Shown one piece after another: positions 23,264 through 35,826 of a stretch of 64,000 nt of DNA (the first letter of the stretch is position 1; the number at the start of each line of letters is the position of its first letter). The notes below the pieces were generated by a model that searched no databases, was not told the DNA's origin, and saw nothing but the letters and a program-made list of their open reading frames with translations. Position numbers and translations under genes: made by a program. This stretch comes from Paratinospora sagittata (Eukaryota > Streptophyta > Magnoliopsida > Ranunculales > Menispermaceae): positions 18,053,366 through 18,117,365 of the forward strand of contig CM069611.1 of the NCBI GenBank assembly GCA_035771175.1, written 5' to 3'.

Positions 23264-25271
23264 CACCACGCTGCTGACGTCATGATCGGCTCAGTGTACT
23301 ATACACTGTACATACCCAGCATACAATATATAATACACTGTCAGCCTCAACGGAATTACACAATTTTTTAAAATTTCGGCAGCATGTTCGCATAAATTAG
23401 ACATCTCACAATATTTTCTAATATACCACAAATCAAATCAAATATATTTGTATTCATCCCATTCATTCATCCCATCATTATCAAACTATATACATCAACC
23501 TATTTCATCATCACAAAGCATTTCATATCAATACGATGTCATACAAAAACCAAAATCAAAAAATATACTCACAGTACAAGACTTTCCAACTTAAATACAA
23601 TCACCGCTGCTTTCGAGTCCAATTCCAATTGAAATCCAACTAACTCAACCTGTCATAACCATTATATAATTCAATTTCATTTATTCATATCTATTTCACG
23701 CATAAATACTCAGTCTCCATTTACATATTTAATTTTCAACTCACTTCAAATCACCAATAAACATTTGCACTTCGTGTATAATTCGAATCTATTTTACTTA
23801 ACTCTACTTACTTGTATTATTCATTCAAATACATTCCATTTGATCCAAGTCTTGCTCATTCTTACTTTAGGAACCTGAAAAATATTATACACATTCCATG
23901 AATTTAAATTTCAACTGAATTTAGGACTCATAAGCAGTTGAAAACACTATTATACTATTTCTACGGTCAATCTAGATATTTCCACAAGAAGAAACAGTGA
24001 AAATAAATTTTTAATTCATATTTTCACTAGTTCTCAATTTTATTTTTCTACTGGATATATATATCAATTTTATTAAAAATATAGAACATTCCTAAAATTA
24101 TTCTGTCCACATCGACACGTGTAAAATCAGTCATACTATCATTCTACCACCTTTAACAGGTATTTCACTGAGGTTTTACATGTTCGCGGAGGTATTCAAA
24201 GTCAATTTTACTCACCAAAACCTTATATTTAGTTGCTAAAAATATCAAATCATATCAAAAAATTATGATCTTAACATCGAAATGTCTGGAATTGATAGAC
24301 TATCTTTCTACAGTCTCAAACAGGAGTTTCATCAGGTTTTAATAGAGTTCAAAAGGTCTCCAATAACTTCTAACAACCATAAAAATTCTAAATGAACAAA
24401 TAAATGAAATCTAACCACATATTCGAAGCTTCTACAGTCTAGGAAGTGTTTTTCAACTTACCGAGCAAATTTTCATTCAAGTCGGGTCAAAACCACAAAT
24501 TTGAAAACATCGTTAAACGCCTATTATAACAAAAATTATACAGGTAAAAATGTCACACGTTGCTTAAAGATCAATTTTGCAACGATAAGAAGTGATAATC
24601 GCTTACCAGAACCTTGATTTGGCTTAGAAATGCTAAAACCCCCTTTTTTCTCTTTTCCTCCTCTGCATATAAGAATGAAAACTATGAACTTTACAATAAA
24701 AAAATTAATCCAAAAACAATAAATTACGATTCCCTTGTGTGCGTTGTTCACGAAACAGTACTATTAATTGTCTTCATTTTTCATTTATTATACGTTCAAT
24801 ACTTATCGAACATATACGTTTTATATATCAATTTCTATTCAAAAACATGTTTCGGACTCCTTTTTAACATCCTTAAGCCCATTTGACACACGTACACGTG
24901 ATTTCCACGTATGCATATGTGTATTATATCCCTCAATGTCCGTATACAACAACCAAAGACATTAACTAAAAGTACGGGATGTTACATATATAGTTATGAT
25001 TTATGAAAACTATATATATATATATATACATAGTTAAGATTAATAATATATATATATATATATACATAGTTAAGATTTATAATATATATATGTCTATATA
25101 TTTATGTATATATGAGATATATAGTTGCTAATAGAAAATTTGAATTCAATGATGACATAAACATCAAGAGGAAAATAGAAAATATTGTTCAACGGACAAG
25201 ACATAAATCTTAAAAATGTTAGGAATATATTTTGTGTATTTCACAAGTTTTATCTTCCTTTCAGCAAGATA
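23071..25271 (+). repeat. B1 leader: AT microsatellites interrupted by a family A solo LTR
   Basis: The untranslated leader before ORF1 starts with a short conserved block (GTTCACGGCCC...CCAATTTGG). It then becomes almost pure A/T with long TATATA runs (23110-23260, 24987-25125). The same block and AT-rich run occur in B2's leader (51180-51385), so the low-complexity tract belongs to the family. No gene. Confidence 0.7.
23261..24986 (-). mobile_element. Solo LTR of family A (A4) in B1 leader
   Basis: It begins TGTCACCACG and ends GATGTTACA. It is shorter (1726 bp) than other family A LTRs because inner stretches are missing, and more diverged. TATAT flanks on both sides fit a 5-bp target-site duplication but lie in a TA microsatellite, so they carry little weight. 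No coding content; the 90-codon plus-strand frame at 24614 overlaps LTR sequence and the AT-rich region. Confidence 0.8.
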
Positions 25272-26582
25272 ATGGTCTCAAGTGAAGGAACGACTTCCAG
25301 TAGTCGAGAACCGATTCCCACAAGACTTACGGAATTTTCCAAACAGGAGGTTATGACTATGAGGAGTATTGACATGAGAGATCTCCGCCTCCGTCTTATC
25401 CTTCACGATAAATTCGCAAAGCTGGGATGGTTGAATATAACAAAAGTTGAGGGTTTTGTCACCTTCAACTTGGTGAATTCATTTTACGAATCCATGAATA
25501 GCTTGGGACTTCAAGAAGATGGGATCAATCCTATCTTAGAGACAATGATCAAGGGAGCAAAGATTTTCATCAGCGTCGAAACTATTTCACGACTTATGAA
25601 AATCCCAATAGGAGACAAGATCAATGATTCACATGAACCCAAGACGGTTGCAGAGATCGCGGAATCCAAAGAACAGTTGTTCGATTTTCTCACCGAGAAG
25701 GCGTACGCCCAAATGACGTACGCCAACCTCCCAAATAATCTCCTTAAACCACCCCTTGCCAGCCTTGGAAAGATTGTAGTCGGAAACATGTTGCCGAAAA
25801 TGGTGACTAGAGGATCCATGACAAGAGCTCAACTTCTGGTGCTATACTGCTTAGAAAAAGGAATCTTTGTCTCCCTACCTCACATTATCATCCAGCAAGT
25901 GTTACAAGTGATTCATAACCCTATAAAGAAGGAGCTCCTCGGCTACAGAGTCTTGATAATGAGGATGCTATGGGAGGCAAACATCAATACCTTTGATGAA
26001 TCTTCAACACAGATCACTAAAGTTGTTACGGTATCCTCCATCTCCAAGATTTCGTCTCAAAGGGAGGGTTCTTTAACTGAAGTACTAGAGATAACAATGG
26101 AGGAAGCACCAATTAATGAACCAAATCAGAACACTACAACAAACCCATCCCCGAATAACGGTCAACCCTATCATCTTTTCTCCGAGGAAGATATGTTTGG
26201 CAACCTTGGTCAACCACAAATAAATCAAGATGGACGGGGAGTTTCAACAAATCCGCCTTCCTGAAACCTCCCAAACCATGGAAATACGATGTCTCAGGGG
26301 TTTCCAACTCCTGAGGTACCCTACTAGCCAGTTCCACAAGTTCCTGTGAACCATCCACAACAGAATTGAACGACACCAAATTTTGGAAGACAGGATATCC
26401 GGATGTGTCCACTGTTTCAAGACTTTTCGACTCAAGCATATCCAACAGTCAAAGAGGTCCCAGTTACGGAGTCTTCATATAATCAAACCAACTACCCTCC
26501 ACCTATGAGTCAACCATATGGCCAATACTTTCCACCAATGCTTACAACTTACCCTCTACCTATGGGATAGTCAACCTACAAG
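25272..26582 (+). pseudogene. B1 extra ORF1 upstream of gag
   Basis: The start MVSSEGTTSS (ATG 25272) matches the B2 copy (MASSEGTTSS), which sets it over the upstream in-frame Met at 25185. Residues of about 40-270 form a helical domain containing LPHIIIQQVL and RAQLLVLYCLEKG. This recalls the 'putative plant transposon protein' family often encoded upstream of gag in plant retroelements (inference). A Pro/Asn/Gln-rich stretch follows. The frame is open for 331 codons to the TGA at 26262, which replaces the Trp still present in B2. Further TAG/TGA stops follow at 26323 and 26368. At about 26580 a deletion fuses it to gag. Function is unknown. Confidence 0.7.
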
Positions 26583-27100
26583 CCCTGTCGATCTTGGATC
26601 TCAAGAATTACAGGGAGCTTGTCGACAAGGCCATGAGCTTTGAACAGGAGAAAACTGAGTAGGAATTGAGAATGAATAGGGGAAAATGACCTGCAACGTT
26701 TTTCCAATAGGGCAACAAGAAGAAGCCCTACTTTAATCAAAACTCAGCCCTCCTAGCCCAGGTACAAAAGCATGGGTAGCGGCACCTGCAAATGAAGCGT
26801 CTAACCCTGGCCATCAGGGTTTTCGCAATCATGGCCGAGGTAGGCGCAATGGCAGAGGTGGCCGCTGTAATGGCAATGGCAGGGGTGGTGGTCAATAGCA
26901 CTACAATCAGCATGGCCAACAGAACCGTTAGCAGACGCCTCCGCAGCAGAGGCTGATGTGCTTCAACTGTGGCTAGCAGGGCCATGTAAGAAATGCTTGT
27001 CCCCACCCTTAACAACTGTGGTAGCCTGTTCCCGCAGTTTTAGTCCAACAAGCCCCACCTGCTGCTAACGCCCAACCCAGGCAGAACCAGGGGTAACGAC
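26583..27100 (+). pseudogene. B1 gag, C-terminal remnant
   Basis: The sequence starts abruptly at LSILDLKNYRELVDKAM, which in B2 is the middle of gag, so about 2 kb (ORF1 end, spacer, gag N-half) is deleted. ACAAGCC occurs at the join. A Gly/Arg-rich stretch follows. The CCHC knuckle CFNCG*QGHVRNAC at 26959-27000 has TAG in place of Gln. Many further stops and frame changes are present. Gag would coat the RNA; this fragment cannot. Confidence 0.75.
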
Positions 27101-27993
27101 AACAGGGCAGAGCATTTCCTATCACTCAGCAACCCCTCCCAGACATTAATGTAGTCGAAGGTACATTTCTCTTATTCAATACAATGGTGCATGTCTTGTT
27201 TGATTCGGGTGTTACGCACACCTTTATATCTTCTACATTGGTAAGGCATTTAAGGTTGCATCTTGAACCCACGGACATCACAATTTATGTCTCACCACCA
27301 TTAGGACCTGGTACTGACATGAAATTGAAGGGTTCTCGATGTGAACTTCGAATTTCAGAATAGATAATTTATGCAGATATTTTTGTGATGGACATTGAAG
27401 ACTTCGACATCATCTTCGGCATGGACTGGCTCGCACTACTGAATGCTAATGATCGATTGTTTGAAGAAGCAAGTTCGGTTAACCTTGCCTACTGGGGAGT
27501 TTGTCAAGATTCAGGGAACGAGGAAATAGATACACAACTCGACTGTTGCACTCCTTAAGGCACAGCTCCAAGCTTTATCCCTTAGTGATGATAATGAATC
27601 ACCAGCACTATACCCTCTCGAGGTACATGATGTCCCTGTTATATCTGAATTCCCAACGGTTTTTCTGAATGACCTTCCTGGTCTACCTCTAGTTCGGGAA
27701 TTCGATTTTGAGATCAAACTCATACCAGGGACGGGACCCATCCCAATTCAACCATACAGAACGTCCAATGTTGAGCTGGTCGAATTGGACAAACAACTGA
27801 AGGAATTGGAGAGTAATGGCTTCATTAGAAAAAATTCATCACCCTGGGGCGCTCCAGTTCTGTTTGTTAGCAAAAAGGATGGTTCGTTACGAGTTTGCAT
27901 CGACTATCGCAAGTTGAAGAACGCCACCATCAAGAATAGATACCCATTACCCAAGATCGATGACTTGTTCGACCAACTTAGAGATGCCAAATA
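27100..27993 (+). pseudogene. B1 protease and N-terminal reverse transcriptase
   Basis: The aspartic protease active site FDSGVTHTF is at about 27199-27225. DFDIIFGMDWL follows at about 27400. A frameshift lies near 27450 and several stops before the RT. RT resumes cleanly with [18 protein letters not shown] (27812 on) and [20 protein letters not shown]. At 27993 the family C element interrupts it. The gene continues at 38703. Confidence 0.83.
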
Positions 27994-30872
27994 TGTGACG
28001 CCACGAACATTATTTCATCTAGCCCATAACCCAGTAGCATTTTGCCCAAACTCTATGTGTTGCCTTGATATGTTTGGTGTTTGTTTGATAGTTGTTTAAT
28101 GTTTGTATATTTGATGCTTGACAATGTATATAAATATGTGCATTATAAATTGTATATGGGTCATGTTAAATTAAAGTATAATGCATATGATATTATTTAT
28201 GCATGGGCCCATTAAACCATGAATTGATATGGGTTAGGATTGATTGAATAAAAGGATAAATGAAAATTAAAATTTGGTGTATTAAATGGATTGGACATTT
28301 AAAATACATGGAAGCATGAGATTGGTTAAAGTACATGTGGTTGGTATGGGTAGTATGAGACCAACACATGTCAAGTTGGTGCATGAGAATGGACAAGTGT
28401 CCCATGCCCCATTTCTTTTCTCCAACACATGTCAAGTTGGTGCACGAGAATGGACGAGTGTCCCATGCCCCATTTCTCTTCTCCAATACATGTCAAGTTA
28501 GTGCATGAAAATGGACAAGTGTCCCATGCCCCATTTCTCTTCTCTACCACATGTCAAGTTGGTGCATGAGAATGGACAAGTGTCTCATGCCTCATTTCTC
28601 TTCTCCAATACATGTCAAGTTGGTGCATGAAAATGGATAAGCGTCCCATGCCCCATTTCTCCTTTCTAACACATGTCAATGTTGGTGCATGAGAGTGGAC
28701 AAGTGTCCCATGCCCTACTTCTCTTCTCCAAGGAAGTCCTAGAGGGTGAGATGAGTGGAGAAAAAGGGAAAAAGAAGAGAAAGGAAAGAAGGAGAGAAAT
28801 AAAGAGGGAGTTGCTTTGAGGAAAGTCTCAGCAACGTTTTCATCAAAGAGATGGATCTTGGCGCTACATGGTCCGATTGAGCTCAAACTTTGTCAGCAAG
28901 TTTGTATCTTATGGGTATTCATTCTAGTGGGGGAAGATCTTGATTGGATGTTTCAGTTGAAAGATATAACCTCCCAAACAAAGCTGGTCGGAAAGTTTGG
29001 ATTTCTTGCACAGTTTAGATCAAACTAGTAGATCTCCTAAATCTTTCGTTGGATGGATATGATATTTTCGGATGTGGTTTACTACTGATAGTTCTACATT
29101 CTGAACGGTGGAGATGTTTATGGGTTAAGTAGTTTCTGTTATATAGTCATCTGAGGTCGAGTATTTGCAACAGGAAAGGAGAAATTGTCTGATTAGAGAC
29201 TTGTTCATCAAATAGGCTTATCGTTTTGGTCCATCGTTGGATTGAGCTGATTTTGTGACAGAAGGTTTGCGTCTAAACATACTTCAATTTGTACGGTTGA
29301 TGTTGTGATTAAATATTTTTGTTGGTAGATTGATACAACTGAACAGAATATTAAATGAAGAATTGGTAGGGTTGCTTGTATTAGACCTAAATTTAGAATA
29401 TGAACTTAGACCTTTCCAAATAGCTTGCATGTCAACCATGTTGACCTAGTTGCCATTGTTGATGAACCCATGATGCAAAATTAGTGATATACATGGCTGA
29501 ACATGGTGACCTAGTGTAAATCGGGAATATGGCCTAAGTATGAAAAATTTCATATTTTAGGGCTTTTGATGCTTTTGGCCTAGAATCATTGAATTGATGC
29601 AACTTATGTTTAATTAAGCATGATTAGGGTTGATTATGCTACTGATTTGGTGGTTGTGACCATATCATGGGTTATGCCTACTTGTGATCAAATGGCCCAA
29701 TTTAAGCATGTTTATGCCTAAGGAATTGAAAATCAGTATTTTTGATTTATAGAATGGTTTATGAATGAGAACTATGCATTAGAGGCCTAAGTCATGTGAT
29801 TTGAGTTGAATGATGGGATTAGATGGAATTTAGGCCTATTGTCTATATGTGGGCTGATTTAGGGTTGATGTGTAATGTCTATGTGATTGAGCATAGAAAT
29901 TGATGTATGGTTGGATATTGATGAATGTTTTAGGACCTTGATTGGATTGATTTGGTTCGGTGTCCGTGTGTGGTTAGATACTCTCGCGTGGCTTGGTTGT
30001 GAGTAGACTTCATTTATGATTATATCTTTTATGTCATCATATCACTTATATATATTGTACGTTGAAAGCATGAATGTGTCCTAATGTTTTGAATGATGCA
30101 TTGATTTGAGAAAAGCTTATGACTTTGGTTGGGCCCATCTATCTGGCGAATAGGGGGACTTAACCTTGTCATAGGAGTGTTTTAAAAATGAAGTATTTGG
30201 GGATGAGAACGGTACGGTGAAATAGACGTGCACTAGTAACCCCAATGCATGTGGAATGTGGATCCAAATTGATAAGCTTTTACTTGCATCGAACTTATTA
30301 TAAAAGCTTGATATCTATATGTTATGAGCTTTTAATCATGCTACACATTGACATGCATACATGGTATTTATTGATAAGTATTGATTGCATATTTGAATTA
30401 TATTCACTGGGCACTGTTGGCTCACCCTCATTTTCCTCTTTCAGGTCCTTCTGTCCTAAATAAGGGCAAAGGAGTAGTCATATCTTGAGGGTCTCGATGT
30501 GAGTTAAGAGGCATTTTGATTGAACTGTGTTTTAAATTATAATGTATTATATTTTGGACTATGTAATTATAACACTTACCACATTGTAGTATGGGTGAGT
30601 TGGGACTTGTTAGATAGACCATGTGGACACATGACGATTTTATTTATGGTTCATTTTTATGGAGTATCTCTTGTCTTGGATGATTAATACAGTTGGTAGT
30701 TTTGTTTAGTACCTGTTTATATTATGTCGTTGTTTGGGATAAGGCTCGTAGGGTCTCAACCCCCTCACGAGGGTTGAGGACTGGTTTGAGATGCCTATGC
30801 CGGGCGTCCTGCCTCGGCATTCCGCACGCCATTCCCGGCGGGGTTGGTGGTCCGGGGTGCGGGGTCGCCACA
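27994..30872 (+). repeat. Family C 5' LTR
   Basis: It starts TGTGACGCC and ends TCGCCACA. It holds a 61-bp tandem array at 28366-28731 and otherwise AT-rich unique sequence. It contains no gene: the frames at 28286, 28554 and 30693 lie in or across repeats or have no recognisable content. No convincing TATA box was placed. Confidence 0.9.
28366..28731 (+). repeat. 61-bp tandem array, six units, in family C 5' LTR
   Basis: Units begin ACATGTCAAG at 28366, 28427, 28488, 28549, 28610 and 28671, exactly 61 bp apart. Each contains CCCATGCCCCATTTCT or a near variant. Units differ by a few bases. The 3' LTR has the same number of units. Confidence 0.92.
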
Positions 30873-30874
30873 GT

Positions 30875-30886
30875 TGGTATCAGAGA
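30875..30886 (+). other. Family C primer-binding site (tRNA-Met)
   Basis: TGGTATCAGAGA lies two bases after the LTR end at 30872. It matches the tRNA-Met site at 11 of 12 positions. Confidence 0.85.
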
Positions 30887-31106
30887 CCGATTTTACTAGG
30901 TTTGGTCTATGTATTGGACTTAGATGACTTTGAGCTAGGAATTGGGTGAGAGTTTTAGGTGATTAAAAAGCTAAAAGGAACTAACTTAAAAGCCTTACTA
31001 TCATATTTTCTGTGTGTATTTTATTGTATGGGTAGTTATGAGGCTCTGTTAATGTTTTAAATTCTTTAATGTGTGATGGTTCCTCGTATTTCTACTTCTC
31101 AATGAC

Positions 31107-32306
31107 ATGAGGAGGAGCGAGGGATTGGGACAGCCACACACAGGGCCATCCGATGATGACCGGATTGGGAGGAGGGAGGAGATCATTCAAGCACATGGTC
31201 GCTTGATGGCAGCCCAGACTGCACAGATACAGGCTTTGGTGCTGCAAGTTGAGGCTGTTGCTCGACAATCACCTCAAACAATACCTCAGGAGGCGGGCAC
31301 TAGTGGGGCCGGGGCTAGTAGAGCTGTAGGGTCAGCAGGACCTCAGATGGTTGTACCTCAGCCTATGTCTACACCTGCTCCTACTGTTGTGGAGAACCCC
31401 ACTTATCGGCAGATCAGACTACTATAGAAGTTCATGAAGCTGAAGCCTAAGGAATTCACTGGTGGGGTTGACTTGAAGAAGGCCGAAGATTGGCTGAAGA
31501 ATGTCGAGAAGATCAGTCGCTTCTTAGAGCTTGATGAGGAGTCTCAGGTCTTATGTGCTGCTCACACACTAGAGAGTGATGCAAAGGACTGGTGGCTTTT
31601 AGTGCTGGATACAAAGGGGGCAGTGAAGAGTTGGGACACCTTCAAACGATTGTTCTTACAGGCTTACGTTCCAGAGACTGAGAGGTAGGCTAAGCAACTC
31701 AAGTTTCTGAATCTCGTACAGGACACCATGTCAGTCAGGGAGTACAAGCTCAGATTCAGGCAGCTCGCAGTTTATGCCCCTGGGTTAGTTCAGACTCCGG
31801 GTGACAAGATTATGAGGTTCTCTTTAAACCTAAGGCCTGCGATCCGGCATGCCTTGTCTGTCACGAAGATGACTGATTTTGCCACAGTGGTCCAGAGGGC
31901 CAAACAGTATGAGTTGGCTGAGCGGGTTGATGATATGTCTACACGGGCAGCTCCGGGTGTACAGACTTCACAGGCAGAGTTTGGGGGACAGTTCCAGACT
32001 CCATGGAAGAAGGGAAAATGGGGAAAAAAGAGAAAGTTTTATGGAGGAGCACAGTCCGAGGGTGCTCAGAGTGGGGCATCCCAGATTCAGACTGGTGTGA
32101 TGGCCTCACCAGTGGTTTCCTCTCTTGTCCAGATTCCCATTCAGGCACCGAGTGCACCGAGACTCCTATTCCCACAGACTGCTGATCGAGGCCGAGGAGG
32201 CTGCGTGGCGACATCTCAGACTAGATCATCTACGCCCAAGGCTCCGTTCTTATGTTATCAATGTGGGCAGGCTGGGCATAGGAAGTCAGAGTGTTCGAGT
32301 TTTTAG
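31107..32306 (+). pseudogene. Family C gag with in-frame stops
   Basis: The nucleocapsid/structural protein is open in one frame from 31107 to the knuckle except for TAG at 31425-31427, 31686-31688 and 32304-32306. It has a helical N-terminus (Gln/Ala-rich), the gag core (KPKEFTGGVDLKKAEDWL, KDWWLLVL, VREYKLRFRQL) and a basic linker. An intact CCHC knuckle CYQCGQAGHRKSEC lies at 32253-32294. An alternative start is ATG 31078 (MVPRISTS) in another frame, which would need a frameshift near 31100. The true start is therefore uncertain. Confidence 0.82.
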
Positions 32307-32957
32307 AGAGCTTAGGGATTTGTGCAGCAGTCCAGTACCAGAGAGATAACGAAGGCAGCTACCGAGCCAGACTCGACAACATCCAGGACGTTGGTGGAAG
32401 GTACTCTTATTATTTGTGGTGCTTGTATGCATGCATTATTTGATGTTGGGTCTGCATTATAATTCATATCTGGACGTATGGTAGATAGTTTGAATTTGAC
32501 ATCCATTAGGGCTAGTACATGGTTAGTGGTGAGTACTGTAGCTGGGGAGAGGATCTACCCGAACATGATGTGTAGCCAGTGTGTGGTTCAGATTGGTGAT
32601 GTTGAGATGCCTATTGACTTTCGAGTCCTAGAGTTTTTGGAGTTTGATGCAATTCTAGGGATGGATTGGCTCGCGACTTATCATGCATTTGTCGACTGTT
32701 TCGCGAAGAGAGTCATTTTCCAGATCCTCAACACCCAGTGTTTACACTACATGGTAGAGCTTCAGACCAGACAGACAAGGGGTAGATTTGTGACTGGTGG
32801 AGATAGGGAGATTTTGACTGGGTTAGTGCTTGATGTGGAAGAGACTAGTGAGGTGATACTTGAGGATATTGCCATTGTTAGGGACTTTCCAGATGTGTTC
32901 CCTGCGAATCTTCCGGATTACCACCGAAGCGAGAGATCTATTTCATCATTAAACTAG
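32307..32957 (+). pseudogene. Family C protease, broken
   Basis: The protease follows gag in the same frame after TAG at 32313. The active site reads F-D-V-G (32439-32450), so Val replaces the expected Ser/Thr of D-S/T-G. TAA at 32460-32462 follows. FDAILGMDWLATYHAFVDC at about 32640 marks the domain end. A one-base change in the GLPP-like linker near 32918-32922 shifts the frame; the frame downstream is [10 protein letters not shown]. This is the only frameshift I find in the family C polyprotein. Confidence 0.82.
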
Positions 32958-34165
32958 TCCTTGACATGAAGCCTATCTCCATGGAACCATATAGAATGGC
33001 GCCAGCCGAGTTGAGAGAGTTGTAGAAACAGCTCAAGAAGTTATTGGCTAATGGCTTTATTTGCTCGAGTGTGTCACCCTGGGGAGCTCCAGTTCTTTTT
33101 GTGAAAAAGAAAGATGGGAGCTTGCGGTTGTGCATCGACTATCGCCAATTGAACAGGGTGACCATCAAGAACAAGTATCCTCTCCCAAGGATTGATGACT
33201 TGTTTGATCAGTTGAGGGGAACGAGGTATTTTTCGAAGATTGATTTGTGCTCCGGGTATCATCAGTTGAGGATCAGGGAGGAGGATGTGCCTAAGATAGC
33301 ATTCAGAACCCGCTACGTACATTATGAGTTCCTTGTGATGCCATTTGGTGTGACTAATGCACCGGCGATGTTCATGGACCTGATGTAGAGGGTCTTTAGG
33401 CAGTATCTGGATAAGTTTTTCATCGTCTTCATTGATGACATATTGGTGTATTCCAAGACTCGGGCTGAGAATGAGGAACACCTCAGAGTGACCTTGCAGA
33501 CTCTGAGAGAGCATAGGCTATTTGCAAAGCTGAGCAAGTGCGAGTTTTGGATCACCGAAGTGAAGTTCTTAGGTCATGTGGTGAGTTCTGAGGGGATTTC
33601 AGTTGATCCGTCTAAGGTTGAAGCCATTATCAGTTGGCCTAGGCCTACCACAGTGACCGAAATCAGAAGCATTCTTGGGTTAGCTGGTTACTATAGGAGA
33701 TTCGTTCAGGGATTCTCCAAGATAGCTACGACTATGACTAGGCTCACCCAGAAAGATGTGTCATTTGTATGGACTGAAGAGTGTGAGAATGCCTTTTTAG
33801 AGCTGAAGAAAAGATTGACATCTACGCCAGTGTTGATTTTGCTAGAGCCTGATTAGGAGTTAGTTATCTACACTGATGCCTCTCGTATCGGCTTGGGTTG
33901 CGTGTTGATGCAGAAGGATAGGGTCATTGCTTATGCATCGAGGCAGTTGAAGGTGCATGAAAAAAACTATCATGTTCATGACTTAGAACTGGCCGTAGTG
34001 GTTTTTGCTTTGAAGATTTGGAGGCATTATTTATATGGTGAGAGATTCACTTTGTATTCTGACCATAAGAGCCTCAAGTACTTATTCTCTCAGAAGGAAT
34101 AGAACATGAGGCAGAGAAGGTGGTTAGAGCTCCTTAAAGACTATGATTTTACATTGGAATACCAC
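32958..34165 (+). pseudogene. Family C reverse transcriptase and RNase H with in-frame stops
   Basis: The RT reads [30 protein letters not shown] (33068 on) and [13 protein letters not shown]. The catalytic F-I-D-D is intact at 33428-33439. RNase H starts with [11 protein letters not shown] (about 33868) and ends at [10 protein letters not shown]. Stops occur at 33024 (TAG), 33386 (TAG), 33854 (TAG) and 34100 (TAG), all in one frame. All catalytic residues seen are the expected ones. Confidence 0.88.
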
Positions 34166-35805
34166 CCAGGTAAAGCCAATGTAGTGGCTGATGCGTTGAG
34201 CAGGAAGCGGGTAGAGACAGTTATGGTAGCACGCCAGATGTCTCATGAGTGGAGACTTCTTGAGGTGGTTACGGTTATGAGTATATGTGTTACCCCTTCA
34301 GATCAGATTGTGATATGTGCTCAGATGAGAGCTCAGCCTACACAGGTCCAGGAGGTGATTGACCAACAGAGACTTGACGTTTATTATGTGATGTACAAGT
34401 CTTGGGCTGAGAGCAGTGATTTTACTGATTGGCACTTGTCATCTGATGGTGCCTTGAGATTTAGGGGGAGTTTATGGGTTCCCGCAAATCCACGACTCAG
34501 ACAGAGTGTGCTCCAAGAAGCTCACAGATCTCATTATGTTATTCATCCTGGCAGAACCAAGATGTATCATGATATGAAAAGAATTTATTAGTGGCCCGAC
34601 ATGAAGAGAGAAATAGCTCAGTTCATTCAGAGGTGTGAGATCTGTCAGAGAGTCAAAGCTGAGCATCAGAGGCCTGAAGGGCAGATGCAACCGCTTGCCA
34701 TTCCTGAGTGAAAGTGGGAGCATGTCACTATGGACTTTGTTGTGGGATTACCCAACACCCCGAGGAGACATAATGTTGTTTGGGTTATTATTGATCGCTT
34801 GAGTAAGTTCGCTCACTTTCTACCGGTGAACACTAGGGATTCTATGGACAAGCTGAGCAGACTCTATATGCGGGAGATAGTCAGATTACATGGAGTGCCA
34901 GTTTTGATTGTGTCAGATAGGGATCCGAGGTTTACATCGGTATTCTGGCAGGGGTTGCAGAGGCAGCTCGGCACTATACTAGATTTCAATATTACTTTTC
35001 ACCCTTAGACGGATGGCCAGTCTGAGAGGTTGATATCGATTTTGGAGGATATGCTTCGTGCTTGTGTCCTTGAGTCCAGTGGTAACTGGGAGGAGTACAT
35101 ACATCTGTGTGAGTTCGCGTACAACAACAACTATCAGTCCAGTATTGGCATGTCTCCTCTTGAGGCATTGTATGGTCGACCTTGTAGATCTCTGGTCAGT
35201 TGGACGGAGGTAGGGGATGTTGTAGTGATGGGACCAGAGTTTGTACAAGAACACACAGAGAAGATTAAGAGGATCAAGCATAATATGAAGGTAGCCCAAG
35301 ACAGGCAGAAGAGTTACGCTGATGCCAAACGGAAGACCATAGAGTTCGAGATGGGTGACCAAGTTTTATTGAAGGTCTCACCTCAGAAGGGCCAGACTAG
35401 ATTTGGGATAAAAGGCAAGCTCGCTCCAAGATTTATTGGGTCGTTCGAGGTTTTAAAACGAATTGGCCCCGCCGCTTACCAATTAACCTTGCTACCTCAG
35501 TTAGCAGCAGTCCACAATGTCTTTCATGTGTCAATGTCGAGAGTGTACAGAAGTGACTTTGATCACGTCTTGGACTGGAGGAACAATAAGCTGAGGCAGG
35601 ATGGGACTTATGATGAGGAACCTATTCAGATACTTGATCGGAAGGTCCAGAGGTTGCGTAACCGCGAGATTTCGATGGTTAAGTTGAGATGATAGTTCGA
35701 TGGTGAGGAACATGTTACTTGGGAATGTGAGGACTACATGATTGAGCACTTTGCCGAGTTCATGGGCTTAGGTAATTTCTTAACCTTAAAACTTCGAGGA
35801 CGAAG
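34166..35805 (+). pseudogene. Family C integrase and chromodomain-like end with in-frame stops
   Basis: The zinc-binding domain has HRSHYVIHPG and CEICQ. The core keeps Asp in MDFVVGLP (34730), Asp in SDRDPRF (about 34913) and Glu in DGQSERL (about 35018), so the DDE triad is present. The C-terminal domain has RFGIKGKLAPRFIG (about 35401) and VFHVSMSRVYRSDFDH. A chromodomain-type tail (VKLR..FDGEEHVTWE) ends near 35770. Stops are TAG 34589 and TGA 34708 (both at expected Trp), TAG 35006 (expected Gln), and TGA-TAG at 35690-35695 (expected Trp and possibly Gln). Confidence 0.86.
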
Positions 35806-35813
35806 TTCATTCT

Positions 35814-35826
35814 AAGGTGGGTGTGA
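35814..35826 (+). other. Family C polypurine tract
   Basis: AAGGTGGGTGTGA abuts the 3' LTR start at 35827. It follows the ACTTCGAGGACGAAGTT motif commonly seen before the 3' LTR of this class. Confidence 0.65.

Noticed and set aside
25185..25271. Upstream Met at 25185 as the start of B1 ORF1
   Set aside because: B2 shares the protein only from MxSSEGTTSS; the 29 codons before it lie in the AT-rich leader.
28366..28731. A CRISPR-like array
   Set aside because: Units are contiguous 61-bp direct repeats with no spacers, inside a plant LTR, and the array is duplicated in the other LTR.
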